Shown in pieces: positions 8,624 through 16,457 of a DNA stretch of 64,000 nt; within the stretch, counting starts at the first letter, position 1, and each line of letters starts with the position of its first letter. The notes beneath the pieces are model-generated. The model made no database searches. It saw only the letters and a program-made list of their open reading frames with translations, and was not told the DNA's origin. This DNA comes from DAOPZC01 sp035353175 (GTDB lineage Bacteria; Verrucomicrobiota; Kiritimatiellia; RFP12; UBA1067): assembly GCA_035353175.1 (NCBI GenBank), contig DAOPZC010000019.1:1-64000 (forward strand). Reading direction: 5' to 3'. Position numbers and translations under genes: made by a program.

Positions 8624-9946
8624 ATGCTCATAAACAAATTTCGCATGGTCGCCGCCTGCCTGTCTATGGGCACGGCGTCGTTCGTGTCCGCTCAGGCGTC
8701 TGTCAATCTGGGCGACGCCACGCTGACGCAAAATACGGTGACGCGTATGGTCGAAGCTTCATACACGCTGACGGGCGATACGCCCGTATATGTAACGCTC
8801 GGCATCGAAACCAACGGCGTCGCCATTCCCGCTCCCGTTTCGGTTTGGGGCGACGTCTCTACGCTGGGGAATCCCATCGTCATCGCTCCGGGTGAGACCG
8901 GCAAGAAAATTTACTGGCAGGCGAAGAAAGACTGGCCAAGCAATCTGACGACTCAGGCGCGGGCGGTGGTCGCGGCGTGGTTCACGAACGATCCGCCCGC
9001 AAGCATAGCCCCTTACGTCGTGGTGGATCTTTCTGGCGGTTCGACGGCGACCAATTATCCCGTCCGGTACTCTGTGATGGCTCCCGACCTCACCACCAAC
9101 ACGTGCAAGACCACAGAACTCTGGTTGCGCCGCATTTCGGCAGGAACTTACACGATGGGTTCGCCCACCAATGAAGTCGGGAGAGAGGCCGACCAGTTCG
9201 AAACGCAGCACACGGTGACGCTGACGAAAGATTTCTGCATCGGCGTGTTCGAAACCACGCAGCAGCAGTGGTACCAGGTAATGGGCACGAAGCCCTCCTT
9301 CAACACCAACGTGACATACTGGGCGGCCCGCCCAGTCGAACAAGTTTCCTGGTGCAAGATTCGCGAAGGTGCGGGCGGTTCGACTCTTCGCGCTGACGCG
9401 CAGACATGGCCCGCGTCAGAGGCTGTCGGGGAAGGCTCGTTCATGTACCTGCTGCGGCAGCGAGCCGGACTTAAGTTCGACCTGCCGACCGAGGCCCAGT
9501 GGGAGTACGCCTGCCGGGCGGGAACGGATGGGGCTTGGAATAACGGCACGACCATTTCAAATGCGTACTCGGACGCAAACATGGCAGCGCTCGGACGGTA
9601 TGTCGGCAATACGTCGAGCGGATTGTCTCCAGACCGGAACTGCACGACAAGTTATAACACGACATTGGTCGGTTCTTACTGCCCGAACGCGTGGGGTTTG
9701 TATGATATGCACGGCAACATTATCGAATACTGTTTGGACCGCATTGCCAGCACGGCAAAGGCGTCGAATTTGGGCACGTTCGCGGTCGTGGATCCGCTGG
9801 GGCCGTCTTCTGGCGCGAGTCGTGTCTTCAAGGGCGGGGGATGTGCGTCTCAAGCATCCGGTTGCCGATCGAGCTATCGCAACGGCATCGGTTATTCGCT
9901 GGAGACGCACCCCCGGTTCGGGTTCCGCATCGCGATTCAGCCGTGA
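8624..9946 (+). CDS. Secreted SUMF1/FGE-sulfatase-domain protein
   Basis: A 440-aa protein with signal peptide MLINKFRMVAACLSMGTASF plus VSAQA. Residues about 26-150 are a beta-rich, unassigned N-terminal domain. Residues about 165-440 are a SUMF1/formylglycine-generating-enzyme fold: ISAGTYTMGSPTNEVG, ETTQQQWYQVMG, LPTEAQWEYACRAGT, GLYDMHGNIIEYCLD and the FKGGGC...GCRSSYRNG end, finishing RFGFRIA. True FGE has a Cys-x4-Cys catalytic pair; here the two cysteines near the C-terminus are separated by six residues (C-ASQASG-C), so sulfatase activation is uncertain. GGAG lies 9 nt before the ATG. It heads a unit with the HzsA-like gene 16 nt downstream. Confidence 0.85.
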   Translation: MLINKFRMVAACLSMGTASFVSAQASVNLGDATLTQNTVTRMVEASYTLTGDTPVYVTLGIETNGVAIPAPVSVWGDVSTLGNPIVIAPGETGKKIYWQAKKDWPSNLTTQARAVVAAWFTNDPPASIAPYVVVDLSGGSTATNYPVRYSVMAPDLTTNTCKTTELWLRRISAGTYTMGSPTNEVGREADQFETQHTVTLTKDFCIGVFETTQQQWYQVMGTKPSFNTNVTYWAARPVEQVSWCKIREGAGGSTLRADAQTWPASEAVGEGSFMYLLRQRAGLKFDLPTEAQWEYACRAGTDGAWNNGTTISNAYSDANMAALGRYVGNTSSGLSPDRNCTTSYNTTLVGSYCPNAWGLYDMHGNIIEYCLDRIASTAKASNLGTFAVVDPLGPSSGASRVFKGGGCASQASGCRSSYRNGIGYSLETHPRFGFRIAIQP

Positions 9947-9962
9947 AGAGGAAAAGAGGCGA

Positions 9963-12900
9963 ATGAGAACGAAAGTCATCCTGTGTGCCCTGCCGCTGTT
10001 TTTATCGGTCAGCCCGCTGAGGGCTGCGGAATTCCGGCCGCTGGCAGTATGGACAGACACGGAGTGCTACACCAACCCGCCTGGCAAGTATGCTGCGGGG
10101 AAGATGATCGACGGCGACCTGGGCACCTACGCCTGTCTGTTGGACGACACGCGCACGGGCAAGGACGGCAAGAACGTCTGTCCGCCCAAGGCGGCACCGC
10201 CCGTGACCGCCACCTTCGTGCTGGATCTGGGCGCGGAACGGACGGTTTCCGGGATGCGTTTCGTGGCGCGCAACGCCTGGGTCTACGTGTTGGCGAAGAA
10301 CGTGAGCGTTTCCGCCTGCGCCGACGCGCAAGGCCGGAAGGAAATCAGACCGCTCGCTGAGAAGGTGGAACTGCCCGCGACGTCCAACTCCAACTCCGCC
10401 TTCGTGGAGTGGCTTTCGGTCACGACGCGCTACTTGCTGGTGCGCGTCAACGACTCGTACCAGCAGCGCTACCCCGGGCCTTGGATGCCCGAGGCGCAGA
10501 TTCCCTGGTGCCGCAAGGTGGGGCTTCCGACGGCGGGCGACGGGAAGAACCTGAACATCCAGATCGCGGAGGTGTCTTGCTATGACGCCCGTCCCCCCGA
10601 TTTTCCTGTCAAGAACCCGCCGGCTGTCGCGTTTCCGCGCCACCGTCTCGAACGCGACTGGCTCTATCAGGACGCCGGGCTCGACATTGCCCGCGTCTTC
10701 ACGTCGGCCAACGACTTTGAAAAAGAACGCTCGATGGTGGAAAAGGTTTTGGGGCGGGTTTCGCCCGACGATCCGGGGCTGAAGGCGCTGTGGCAGCGGC
10801 TGGATCTGTTGGTCAAAGGGGAAGCCCCCGCCTGCGATCCGCGCTGGCGCTCGCTGTATCTGGATGCATGCGCGGCGCGGCGCACGGCACGACTCCAGGA
10901 ACTGCGCGGGAGAGCCACTCAGTTTGTCTATGCCAAACACTTCATTTTCGGGTGCATGCAGGGGCTTGCCGGAAAATACGACATTCCCGACGAGCAGATC
11001 CGCGACTACACCTACGGCTTCAAGAAGGGCGGACAGCTCTGCTTGGGAACGCTACTTGCGGACGGCGCGGTCAAGCACGAGGTGCTGCTTGAAAAACCCG
11101 AGGGCGTCATCTGTTACCCGAACCTCTCGTGGGACGCCAAAACGCTGGTCTTTTCCATGCGCGACAATTTCGAGACCGACTCCTACTATCTCTACACGAT
11201 GGATCTGGCGACGCGCCGGGTGCGGCAGATCACGTTTCCCCTCATGAGAGACGGCAAGCCCTTGCCCGTCGCCGATTGCGAGCCGACATTCCTGCCGGAT
11301 GGCCGCATCGTCTTCACGTCGACCCGCGACGTCCATATCAGCGACTGCTGGTACCGCGCCGGCGGCAACATCTATTCCTGCGATGCCGACGGCGGACATA
11401 TCCGACGCCTGACCTTCGACCAGCTTATGACGAGCAATCCCCAGGTTCTGGAGGACGGCCGCGTGGTCTTTACCCGCTGGGAGTATAACGACCGCAGCGC
11501 GCTCTACACCCATCCGCTGATCGCGATGAATCCGGACGGTACGGCGCAGACGGAATACTACGGGAACAACAGCATGTTCCCGGCATCGATCATCCACGCG
11601 CGCGGCATTCCGGGGTCTCAGAAAGTGATTGCCCTGATCGCCGGGCACCACTCCATCTACAAGGGGAAGCTCGGACTGATCGACCGCTCCAAAGGCATTC
11701 AGGCGGGCAAGGGAATCGAGTTCGTCAATACCAAACTCAACGGCGACCTCGGACGCGAGTCCGCCGACTTCATCCGTCCCGAGCCGCCTGATCCGTCCAA
11801 CCCGTATCACGACTTCAAGATCGACATCTTCGGACAGTTCGGGCCGCAGTATTCGCATCCCTATGCCTTCGACGAGGAGAACTACCTCTGTTCGTTTTGC
11901 CCAGAGGGGTATCTGCCGCCCTTCGGGCCGTTCAATCCTCCGCTGGGCGTCTATTACATGAAGCCGGACGGCGCGCGCGAGCTGCTGGCGTTCGATGACT
12001 GGCAAGGCACGGGGTTGGCCGTTCCCGTCATGGTCCGCACGCCGCCGCACGAGCGCGCGTCCGTCATCAATCCGAACGAAAACAACGGGGTCTATACCCT
12101 TCAGGACGTCTATCAGGGGCCGGGGCTAGCCGGCATCCCGCGCGGCACGGCGAAAAAGCTCCGCGTCGTCGCGCTGGAATACCGCGTATGCCGCATGGGC
12201 TACGGACAGAACGGGGGCGAGTGCGAGACAGGGCTCTGCCAGACGCCGATTTCGCTCAACAGCGGCAGCTGGGATGTCAAGCACGTCCTCGGCGAGGTCG
12301 ACATCGAGGCCGATGGCAGCTGCAACTTTGAAGTGCCCGCGCATGCGCCTGTCTACTTCCAGGTGCTCGACGCCAAAGGCTATACCATCCAGACCATGCG
12401 GAGCTGGTCAACGCTTCAGAACGGCGAGCGTTTCTCGTGCATCGGTTGCCACGAAAACAAGATGGATGCGGGCAATCCGGACGGGTATCCGCGGAAGACC
12501 ACGATTGCGCTTTCCAAGCCGATCCAGAAGCTTAAGCCCTTTGCGGGCAAGGATCATCCGCTGGTCAAGCGGCTCGCGTCTCAGTCCTGGCGGGATGGCG
12601 TGGAGAACTACCTCGGGGTCAACGCGCCGCGGGCGCTCGATGCCGCCGCGCCGGTGGACGGGTTCAGCTTCGTCCAAGAGATCCAGCCCATCTTTGACCG
12701 GCACTGCGTGAGTTGCCACAACGCTGAAAAGATTGGCGAGAGCAAGATCAGTCTGACGGGCGAGGCGGCCAAGCCGGAGAGCGTGAAGTTGATCGGCGCG
12801 GGACAGGTGGACCCCAAACGCACCTACACGCAGTCCTACGTCGCCATCACCACTTCCGGAAATCCCGACAAAAACCCGTGGATGACGTGGCTGAAACCCC

Positions 12901-13217
12901 GCAGCCGCGCCGTGATGCTTCCGCCGTACCACACCGGTTCGTCGAAAAGTAAAGTTATGGCGTACTTCGAATCCTCCCACTACGGCGTGAAAGTCAGCGA
13001 GAATGAAAAGCGCACGTTCGCCTGCTGGCTTGATCTGCTGATTCCCTTCTGCGGATCTTATACGCAACACAACACGTGGACGGACGCGGAAAAGGCCGAA
13101 TACGCTTACTTTCAGGAGAAGCGCCGCGCCTATGCCGCCGCCGAGCTGGAAGCGCTCCGTCGGCCCGCGGGCTCCGATCCCGCCGCAGACGCTCCAGGGC
13201 GGCACCCCGGTCAATAA
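9963..13217 (+). CDS. HzsA-like secreted dihaem protein (discoidin-like domain, beta-propeller, two CxxCH motifs)
   Basis: A 1084-aa protein with signal peptide MRTKVILCALPLFLSVSPLR plus AA. Residues about 25-215 resemble a discoidin/F5-8C-type sugar-binding domain. The middle contains TolB-like propeller blades (SWDAKTLVFSMRD, DCEPTFLPDGRIVFTSTRD, NPQVLEDGRVVFTRWEYND). The C-terminal third has haem c sites at C826-IGC-H830 and C915-VSC-H919. This order matches the HzsA-related family (hydrazine synthase alpha-like), which is widespread in PVC polysaccharide degraders that do not perform anammox. AAGAGG lies 4 nt before ATG 9963; the frame is open further upstream, but the signal peptide fixes the start. 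Its role is unknown; periplasmic electron transfer tied to glycan recognition is an inference. Confidence 0.8.
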   Translation: MRTKVILCALPLFLSVSPLRAAEFRPLAVWTDTECYTNPPGKYAAGKMIDGDLGTYACLLDDTRTGKDGKNVCPPKAAPPVTATFVLDLGAERTVSGMRFVARNAWVYVLAKNVSVSACADAQGRKEIRPLAEKVELPATSNSNSAFVEWLSVTTRYLLVRVNDSYQQRYPGPWMPEAQIPWCRKVGLPTAGDGKNLNIQIAEVSCYDARPPDFPVKNPPAVAFPRHRLERDWLYQDAGLDIARVFTSANDFEKERSMVEKVLGRVSPDDPGLKALWQRLDLLVKGEAPACDPRWRSLYLDACAARRTARLQELRGRATQFVYAKHFIFGCMQGLAGKYDIPDEQIRDYTYGFKKGGQLCLGTLLADGAVKHEVLLEKPEGVICYPNLSWDAKTLVFSMRDNFETDSYYLYTMDLATRRVRQITFPLMRDGKPLPVADCEPTFLPDGRIVFTSTRDVHISDCWYRAGGNIYSCDADGGHIRRLTFDQLMTSNPQVLEDGRVVFTRWEYNDRSALYTHPLIAMNPDGTAQTEYYGNNSMFPASIIHARGIPGSQKVIALIAGHHSIYKGKLGLIDRSKGIQAGKGIEFVNTKLNGDLGRESADFIRPEPPDPSNPYHDFKIDIFGQFGPQYSHPYAFDEENYLCSFCPEGYLPPFGPFNPPLGVYYMKPDGARELLAFDDWQGTGLAVPVMVRTPPHERASVINPNENNGVYTLQDVYQGPGLAGIPRGTAKKLRVVALEYRVCRMGYGQNGGECETGLCQTPISLNSGSWDVKHVLGEVDIEADGSCNFEVPAHAPVYFQVLDAKGYTIQTMRSWSTLQNGERFSCIGCHENKMDAGNPDGYPRKTTIALSKPIQKLKPFAGKDHPLVKRLASQSWRDGVENYLGVNAPRALDAAAPVDGFSFVQEIQPIFDRHCVSCHNAEKIGESKISLTGEAAKPESVKLIGAGQVDPKRTYTQSYVAITTSGNPDKNPWMTWLKPRSRAVMLPPYHTGSSKSKVMAYFESSHYGVKVSENEKRTFACWLDLLIPFCGSYTQHNTWTDAEKAEYAYFQEKRRAYAAAELEALRRPAGSDPAADAPGRHPGQ

Positions 13218-13244
13218 GACGGTTACACTTCCGGGCCGTCCGCG

Positions 13245-14177
13245 CTAGTGCAGGCTCGCCGCCAGAATGGCGTCCTTGCGTGCCAGCAGGCCGTTGGACA
13301 GCAGCTGTTCCTGAACGTGTTCAAAGCCGAGCCGTCCGATGACAGCCGCGAAGCGCTCCCCCGTCTGTCCCTGTTCCCTGAACAGGAGAATGGCCTTCTC
13401 GATGATGTCCATGGCTTCTTTTTCCGTCATGAAGACCGTTTTCAGCGGGATGCCGCGCTGCGCCTCTTTGCCCCAGCGTCCGCCGATATAGATCTTGTAG
13501 CCGGTGGTGCCGGTCTTGATGGCTCCGAAGGGACATTTGCCGATACATCGCCCGCAGTGGCTACAGATCGTTTCGTCGATATGCAGGGCGCCGTCTGCCA
13601 CCTTGGCGGCATGGATCGGGCAGCCCGCCTCCACCGCGCATTTCGCGCAGCCGCGACAGTGGGTTTTTTCGAGCGCGGGGATGCGCTGTCCGATGAGGCC
13701 CAGATCGTTCAGATCGGGCTTGACGCAGTTGTTGGGGCAGCCGCCGACGGCGATTTTGAATTTGTGGGGCAGCAGGGTTTGATGGTACCCCGTATAGAAA
13801 CGGTCGTGGATCTTTCGGGACAGATCGAACGTGTCGATCAGACCGTATTGGCAAGTCGTCCCTTTGCAGGCGACGACCGGGCGGACTTTCGGACCGGTGC
13901 CGCCGGTTTCCAGCCCCGCCGGGGCGATGAAGGCCCGGAACGCTTCGATCTGTCCGATCGGGATGCCTTGGACCTCCACGGTCTGCCGCGTGGTGAACGC
14001 GACCATCCCGTTGCCGAACTTTTCCGCCGCTTCGGCGATCCGCCGGAGCTGCGTGGCGGTGACCACGCCGTTGACGGTCAGGACGCGGGCCGAGAAGTTG
14101 GCGGTGCCCTTGTTGTGCAGGAAGCCGAGGCCCTTGATGCGCTTGGCCTCTTCGGGCGGAATGGCGGTTGCAGACAT
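13245..14177 (-). CDS. AsrC-like siroheme/[4Fe-4S] sulfite (nitrite) reductase family protein with ferredoxin domain
   Basis: A 310-aa protein. The N-terminal nitrite/sulfite-reductase half-domain has TTRQTVEVQGIP. The siroheme-[4Fe-4S] ligands follow as C-x5-C (ACKGTTCQYG) and C-x3-C (VGGCPNNCVKPD). Two ferredoxin [4Fe-4S] motifs are inserted (CRGCAKCAVEAGCP and CSHCGRCIGKCP). This architecture matches the AsrC subunit of anaerobic sulfite reductase and related stand-alone proteins. No asrA/asrB or dsr partners are in the window, so the substrate (sulfite, nitrite or another) is open. ATG 14177 is chosen because AGAGGA lies 7 nt upstream; a start 21 nt earlier lacks one. It converges on the HzsA-like gene with 27 nt between them. 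Confidence 0.8.
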   Translation of the reverse strand: MSATAIPPEEAKRIKGLGFLHNKGTANFSARVLTVNGVVTATQLRRIAEAAEKFGNGMVAFTTRQTVEVQGIPIGQIEAFRAFIAPAGLETGGTGPKVRPVVACKGTTCQYGLIDTFDLSRKIHDRFYTGYHQTLLPHKFKIAVGGCPNNCVKPDLNDLGLIGQRIPALEKTHCRGCAKCAVEAGCPIHAAKVADGALHIDETICSHCGRCIGKCPFGAIKTGTTGYKIYIGGRWGKEAQRGIPLKTVFMTEKEAMDIIEKAILLFREQGQTGERFAAVIGRLGFEHVQEQLLSNGLLARKDAILAASLH

Positions 14178-14379
14178 GACGTGTTCCTCTGTTGGCATAG
14201 GAAATTCCGCGGGAGTGTTTTTGTTGAAAGCGCTTCCGCCTTTTCCCGTTGAAGATAGTCCGTCGGTGTCGTCGAGTCAAGGGCACCGGTGATTTTATTC
14301 GGCTTCGCGCTGTCCGGCATCTTGACGGGGGATAGGGAAGGTGAACAGAAATGGAAGTGCCATTTGAGTACGGGTCGCG

Positions 14380-14385
14380 TATAAT
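14380..14385 (+). promoter_or_regulatory. Perfect -10 box (TATAAT) immediately before the helicase start
   Basis: TATAAT ends 9 nt before ATG 14395 and no Shine-Dalgarno lies between them, so transcription would begin at or near the start codon. The -35 region is weak. Confidence 0.5.
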
Positions 14386-14394
14386 GCGCGCTCA

Positions 14395-16335
14395 ATGACT
14401 GACTATTCCAAACTCTTGAACTCCGAGCAATGCGAAGCAGCCACGGCGGGGGAAGGACCCCTGCTGGTGCTGGCCGCCGCCGGCACCGGCAAGACGCGCA
14501 CGCTCGTTTACCGCGTGGCCTATCTCGTGGAAAAAGGGCTGGCGCCCGACAGCCTGCTGCTGTTGACCTTTACTAACCGCGCGGCGCGGGAGATGCTTGA
14601 GCGCGCCAAAGAGGTCGCCGGCGATGCGGTGGGCAACCTCTGGAGCGGCACCTTTCACCATATCTGTAACCGGTGCCTTCGGCGCTTCGGCGATCGGCTC
14701 GGCTATCCGAACGATTTCAACATCCTCGACCGCGACGATTCGCGCACGTTGATCGACCAGTGCATCAAAGATGCGGCGCTCAACAAGAAAGAGTTTCCCA
14801 AAAAAGACGTGATCGGCTCGCTCATCAGCTCCGCGGCTAACCGCGCGTGCGATATCGAGGACGTTTTGGAGCAGGCGGTCGATGAACTCAAGGTCGATCC
14901 CATGGAGATCGTCAGGGTTGCGAACCTGTATGCGGAGCGCAAGCGCGCGATGGGCGCGATGGACTTCGACGACCTGCTGGTGAACGGGCTGCGCCTGTTG
15001 GTCGAGCACGAGCCGGTTCGCACCTTCTACCAGAACAAGTTTCGGCATGTGCTGGTGGACGAGTATCAGGACACCAACCTTCTGCAGGCCAAGATGGTCG
15101 ATATTCTTGCGGAGACCAACCGGAACGTCATGGCGGTGGGCGACGATTTCCAGTGCATCTATTCGTGGCGCGGCGCGGACTTCCGCAACATCATGGAGTT
15201 TCCCAAGCGGTGGCCGGAATGCCGCATCGTCAAGCTGGAGCAGAACTACCGCAGCGTGCCCGAGGTTCTGGCGGTGGCGAACGCCTGCATCAAGGGAAAC
15301 CCCGAGCAGTTTCAGAAGACGCTGCGCCCGACGCGCAAGACGCGCAACAAGCCGCAGGTCTATTTCGTGCGCGATGGCGACGAGCAGGCGATGGCCCTGC
15401 TCGGGCTGATTCGGCGTTACCAGGAAGACGGGTATAACCTGCGCGACATGGCGGTGCTATACCGTGCGCACTTCCATTCGATCGAGCTGCAGATCATGTT
15501 GGGTCGCGCGCGGCTGCCGTACGTGATCACCTCCGGCATCGGCGTGTTTGAACAGGCGCACGTGAAAGACGTGGTCGCCTTCCTGCGCGTGTGCGAGAGC
15601 CGGACGGACCGCATGGCCTTCGCGCGGCTGCTGGGAATGCTGGGCGGCGTTGGCGAGAAGACGGTCGATGCGCTATGGGTGAAGCTGGGCGGCCAGTTCG
15701 ACGCGCGCGACCCGGAGCAGCGCGCCCGGCTGAACGCGGCGCTCAAGCCCGCCGCGCGCGGGCAATGGCAGGAGATCGACCGACTGTTCGAGGAGTACCA
15801 TCGCGAAAATCTCGCCGAGAGCGGCGGGGAGGCGGTGCAACGCTTTTGCGACGTATTCTACCATACCTATCTGGCGCGCGCGTATGAGAACGGCGACAAG
15901 CGCGAAGAGGATATCCGCGAACTGGCGCTGCAGATCGGCAAGAGCGCGGGGGGGGTGGCGGGCTTTTTGCAGGAGGTGGCGCTGCTGACCAACGTGGATC
16001 ACGAGTACGACAAGATGGCCCGCGAGAACGCGGATATGCTGCATCTGAGCACGGTGCACCAGGCCAAGGGACTGGAATGGCCGGTGGTATTCGTGATCTG
16101 GGCGTCGGAAGGCATGTTCCCGTCGAGCCGTTCGATCGGCGAAACCGAGAACGACGCCGAGGAGCGCCGGCTCTTCTACGTGGCGGTGACGCGCGCGAAA
16201 GATGAGCTGGTGCTCTGCGCGCCCGAGATGCGACGCACGCGCGACGGCGGTGTGTATTTCTGTAAGCCCTCGCGATTCATTAAAGAGCTGCCGCGGGGAC
16301 TCACGCGCGAGAATTTCGGGTTTCGCAGCTATTGA
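14395..16335 (+). CDS. UvrD/Rep-family ATP-dependent DNA helicase
   Basis: A 646-aa superfamily 1A 3'-5' helicase. The motifs run in order: Q-motif LNSEQCEAA, Walker A AAAGTGKT at residues 27-34, TFTNRAAREM (Ia), VDEYQDTN (II), VGDDFQCIYSWRGA (III), LEQNYRS (IV), STVHQAKGLEWPVVF (V) and FYVAVTRAKDEL (VI). It probably works in DNA repair or replication restart. It is shorter than E. coli UvrD (720) or PcrA, lacking part of the C-terminal extension, so a Rep/PcrA/UvrD assignment is not made. No ribosome site precedes ATG 14395; a TATAAT box 9 nt upstream suggests a leaderless mRNA. It appears monocistronic. Confidence 0.93.
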   Translation: MTDYSKLLNSEQCEAATAGEGPLLVLAAAGTGKTRTLVYRVAYLVEKGLAPDSLLLLTFTNRAAREMLERAKEVAGDAVGNLWSGTFHHICNRCLRRFGDRLGYPNDFNILDRDDSRTLIDQCIKDAALNKKEFPKKDVIGSLISSAANRACDIEDVLEQAVDELKVDPMEIVRVANLYAERKRAMGAMDFDDLLVNGLRLLVEHEPVRTFYQNKFRHVLVDEYQDTNLLQAKMVDILAETNRNVMAVGDDFQCIYSWRGADFRNIMEFPKRWPECRIVKLEQNYRSVPEVLAVANACIKGNPEQFQKTLRPTRKTRNKPQVYFVRDGDEQAMALLGLIRRYQEDGYNLRDMAVLYRAHFHSIELQIMLGRARLPYVITSGIGVFEQAHVKDVVAFLRVCESRTDRMAFARLLGMLGGVGEKTVDALWVKLGGQFDARDPEQRARLNAALKPAARGQWQEIDRLFEEYHRENLAESGGEAVQRFCDVFYHTYLARAYENGDKREEDIRELALQIGKSAGGVAGFLQEVALLTNVDHEYDKMARENADMLHLSTVHQAKGLEWPVVFVIWASEGMFPSSRSIGETENDAEERRLFYVAVTRAKDELVLCAPEMRRTRDGGVYFCKPSRFIKELPRGLTRENFGFRSY

Positions 16336-16353
16336 ACGCCGTTCAGTCCGCGT

Positions 16354-16369
16354 CGGCAACCGGTTGCCG
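16354..16369. promoter_or_regulatory. 16-bp perfect palindrome, LacI-family-type operator
   Basis: CGGCAACCGGTTGCCG is a perfect 16-bp palindrome with the central CG and GCAACC/GGTTGC arms characteristic of LacI-family operators. It lies 104 nt upstream of the GH89-like start and about 55 nt upstream of its putative -10. No LacI-type gene with an N-terminal HTH is in the window, so the regulator would be encoded elsewhere. Confidence 0.5.
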
Positions 16370-16372
16370 CAC

Positions 16373-16430
16373 GTTTGAAAAAAGCCCAGACACGAAAACG
16401 AACGTGTAAAAACCGCATGTGAGGTATAAC
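16373..16430 (+). promoter_or_regulatory. Promoter region of the glycan gene run, sharing a motif with the region at 25500
   Basis: GTTTGAAAAAAG (16373-16384), then CGAAAACGAACG (16393-16404) and a -10-like TATAAC (16425-16430). The same two blocks with the same 52-bp distance to a -10-like hexamer occur at 25500-25557. The -35 region does not resemble TTGACA, suggesting an activator or alternative sigma factor. Confidence 0.45.
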
Positions 16431-16457
16431 CTGTCCTGTAAGAAAGGAGAGGGGAAC

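Noticed and set aside
9963..13217. Anammox hydrazine synthase
   Set aside because: HzsA-like domains exist in many non-anammox PVC bacteria, no hzsB/hzsC or other anammox genes are present, and the surrounding genes are glycan-related.
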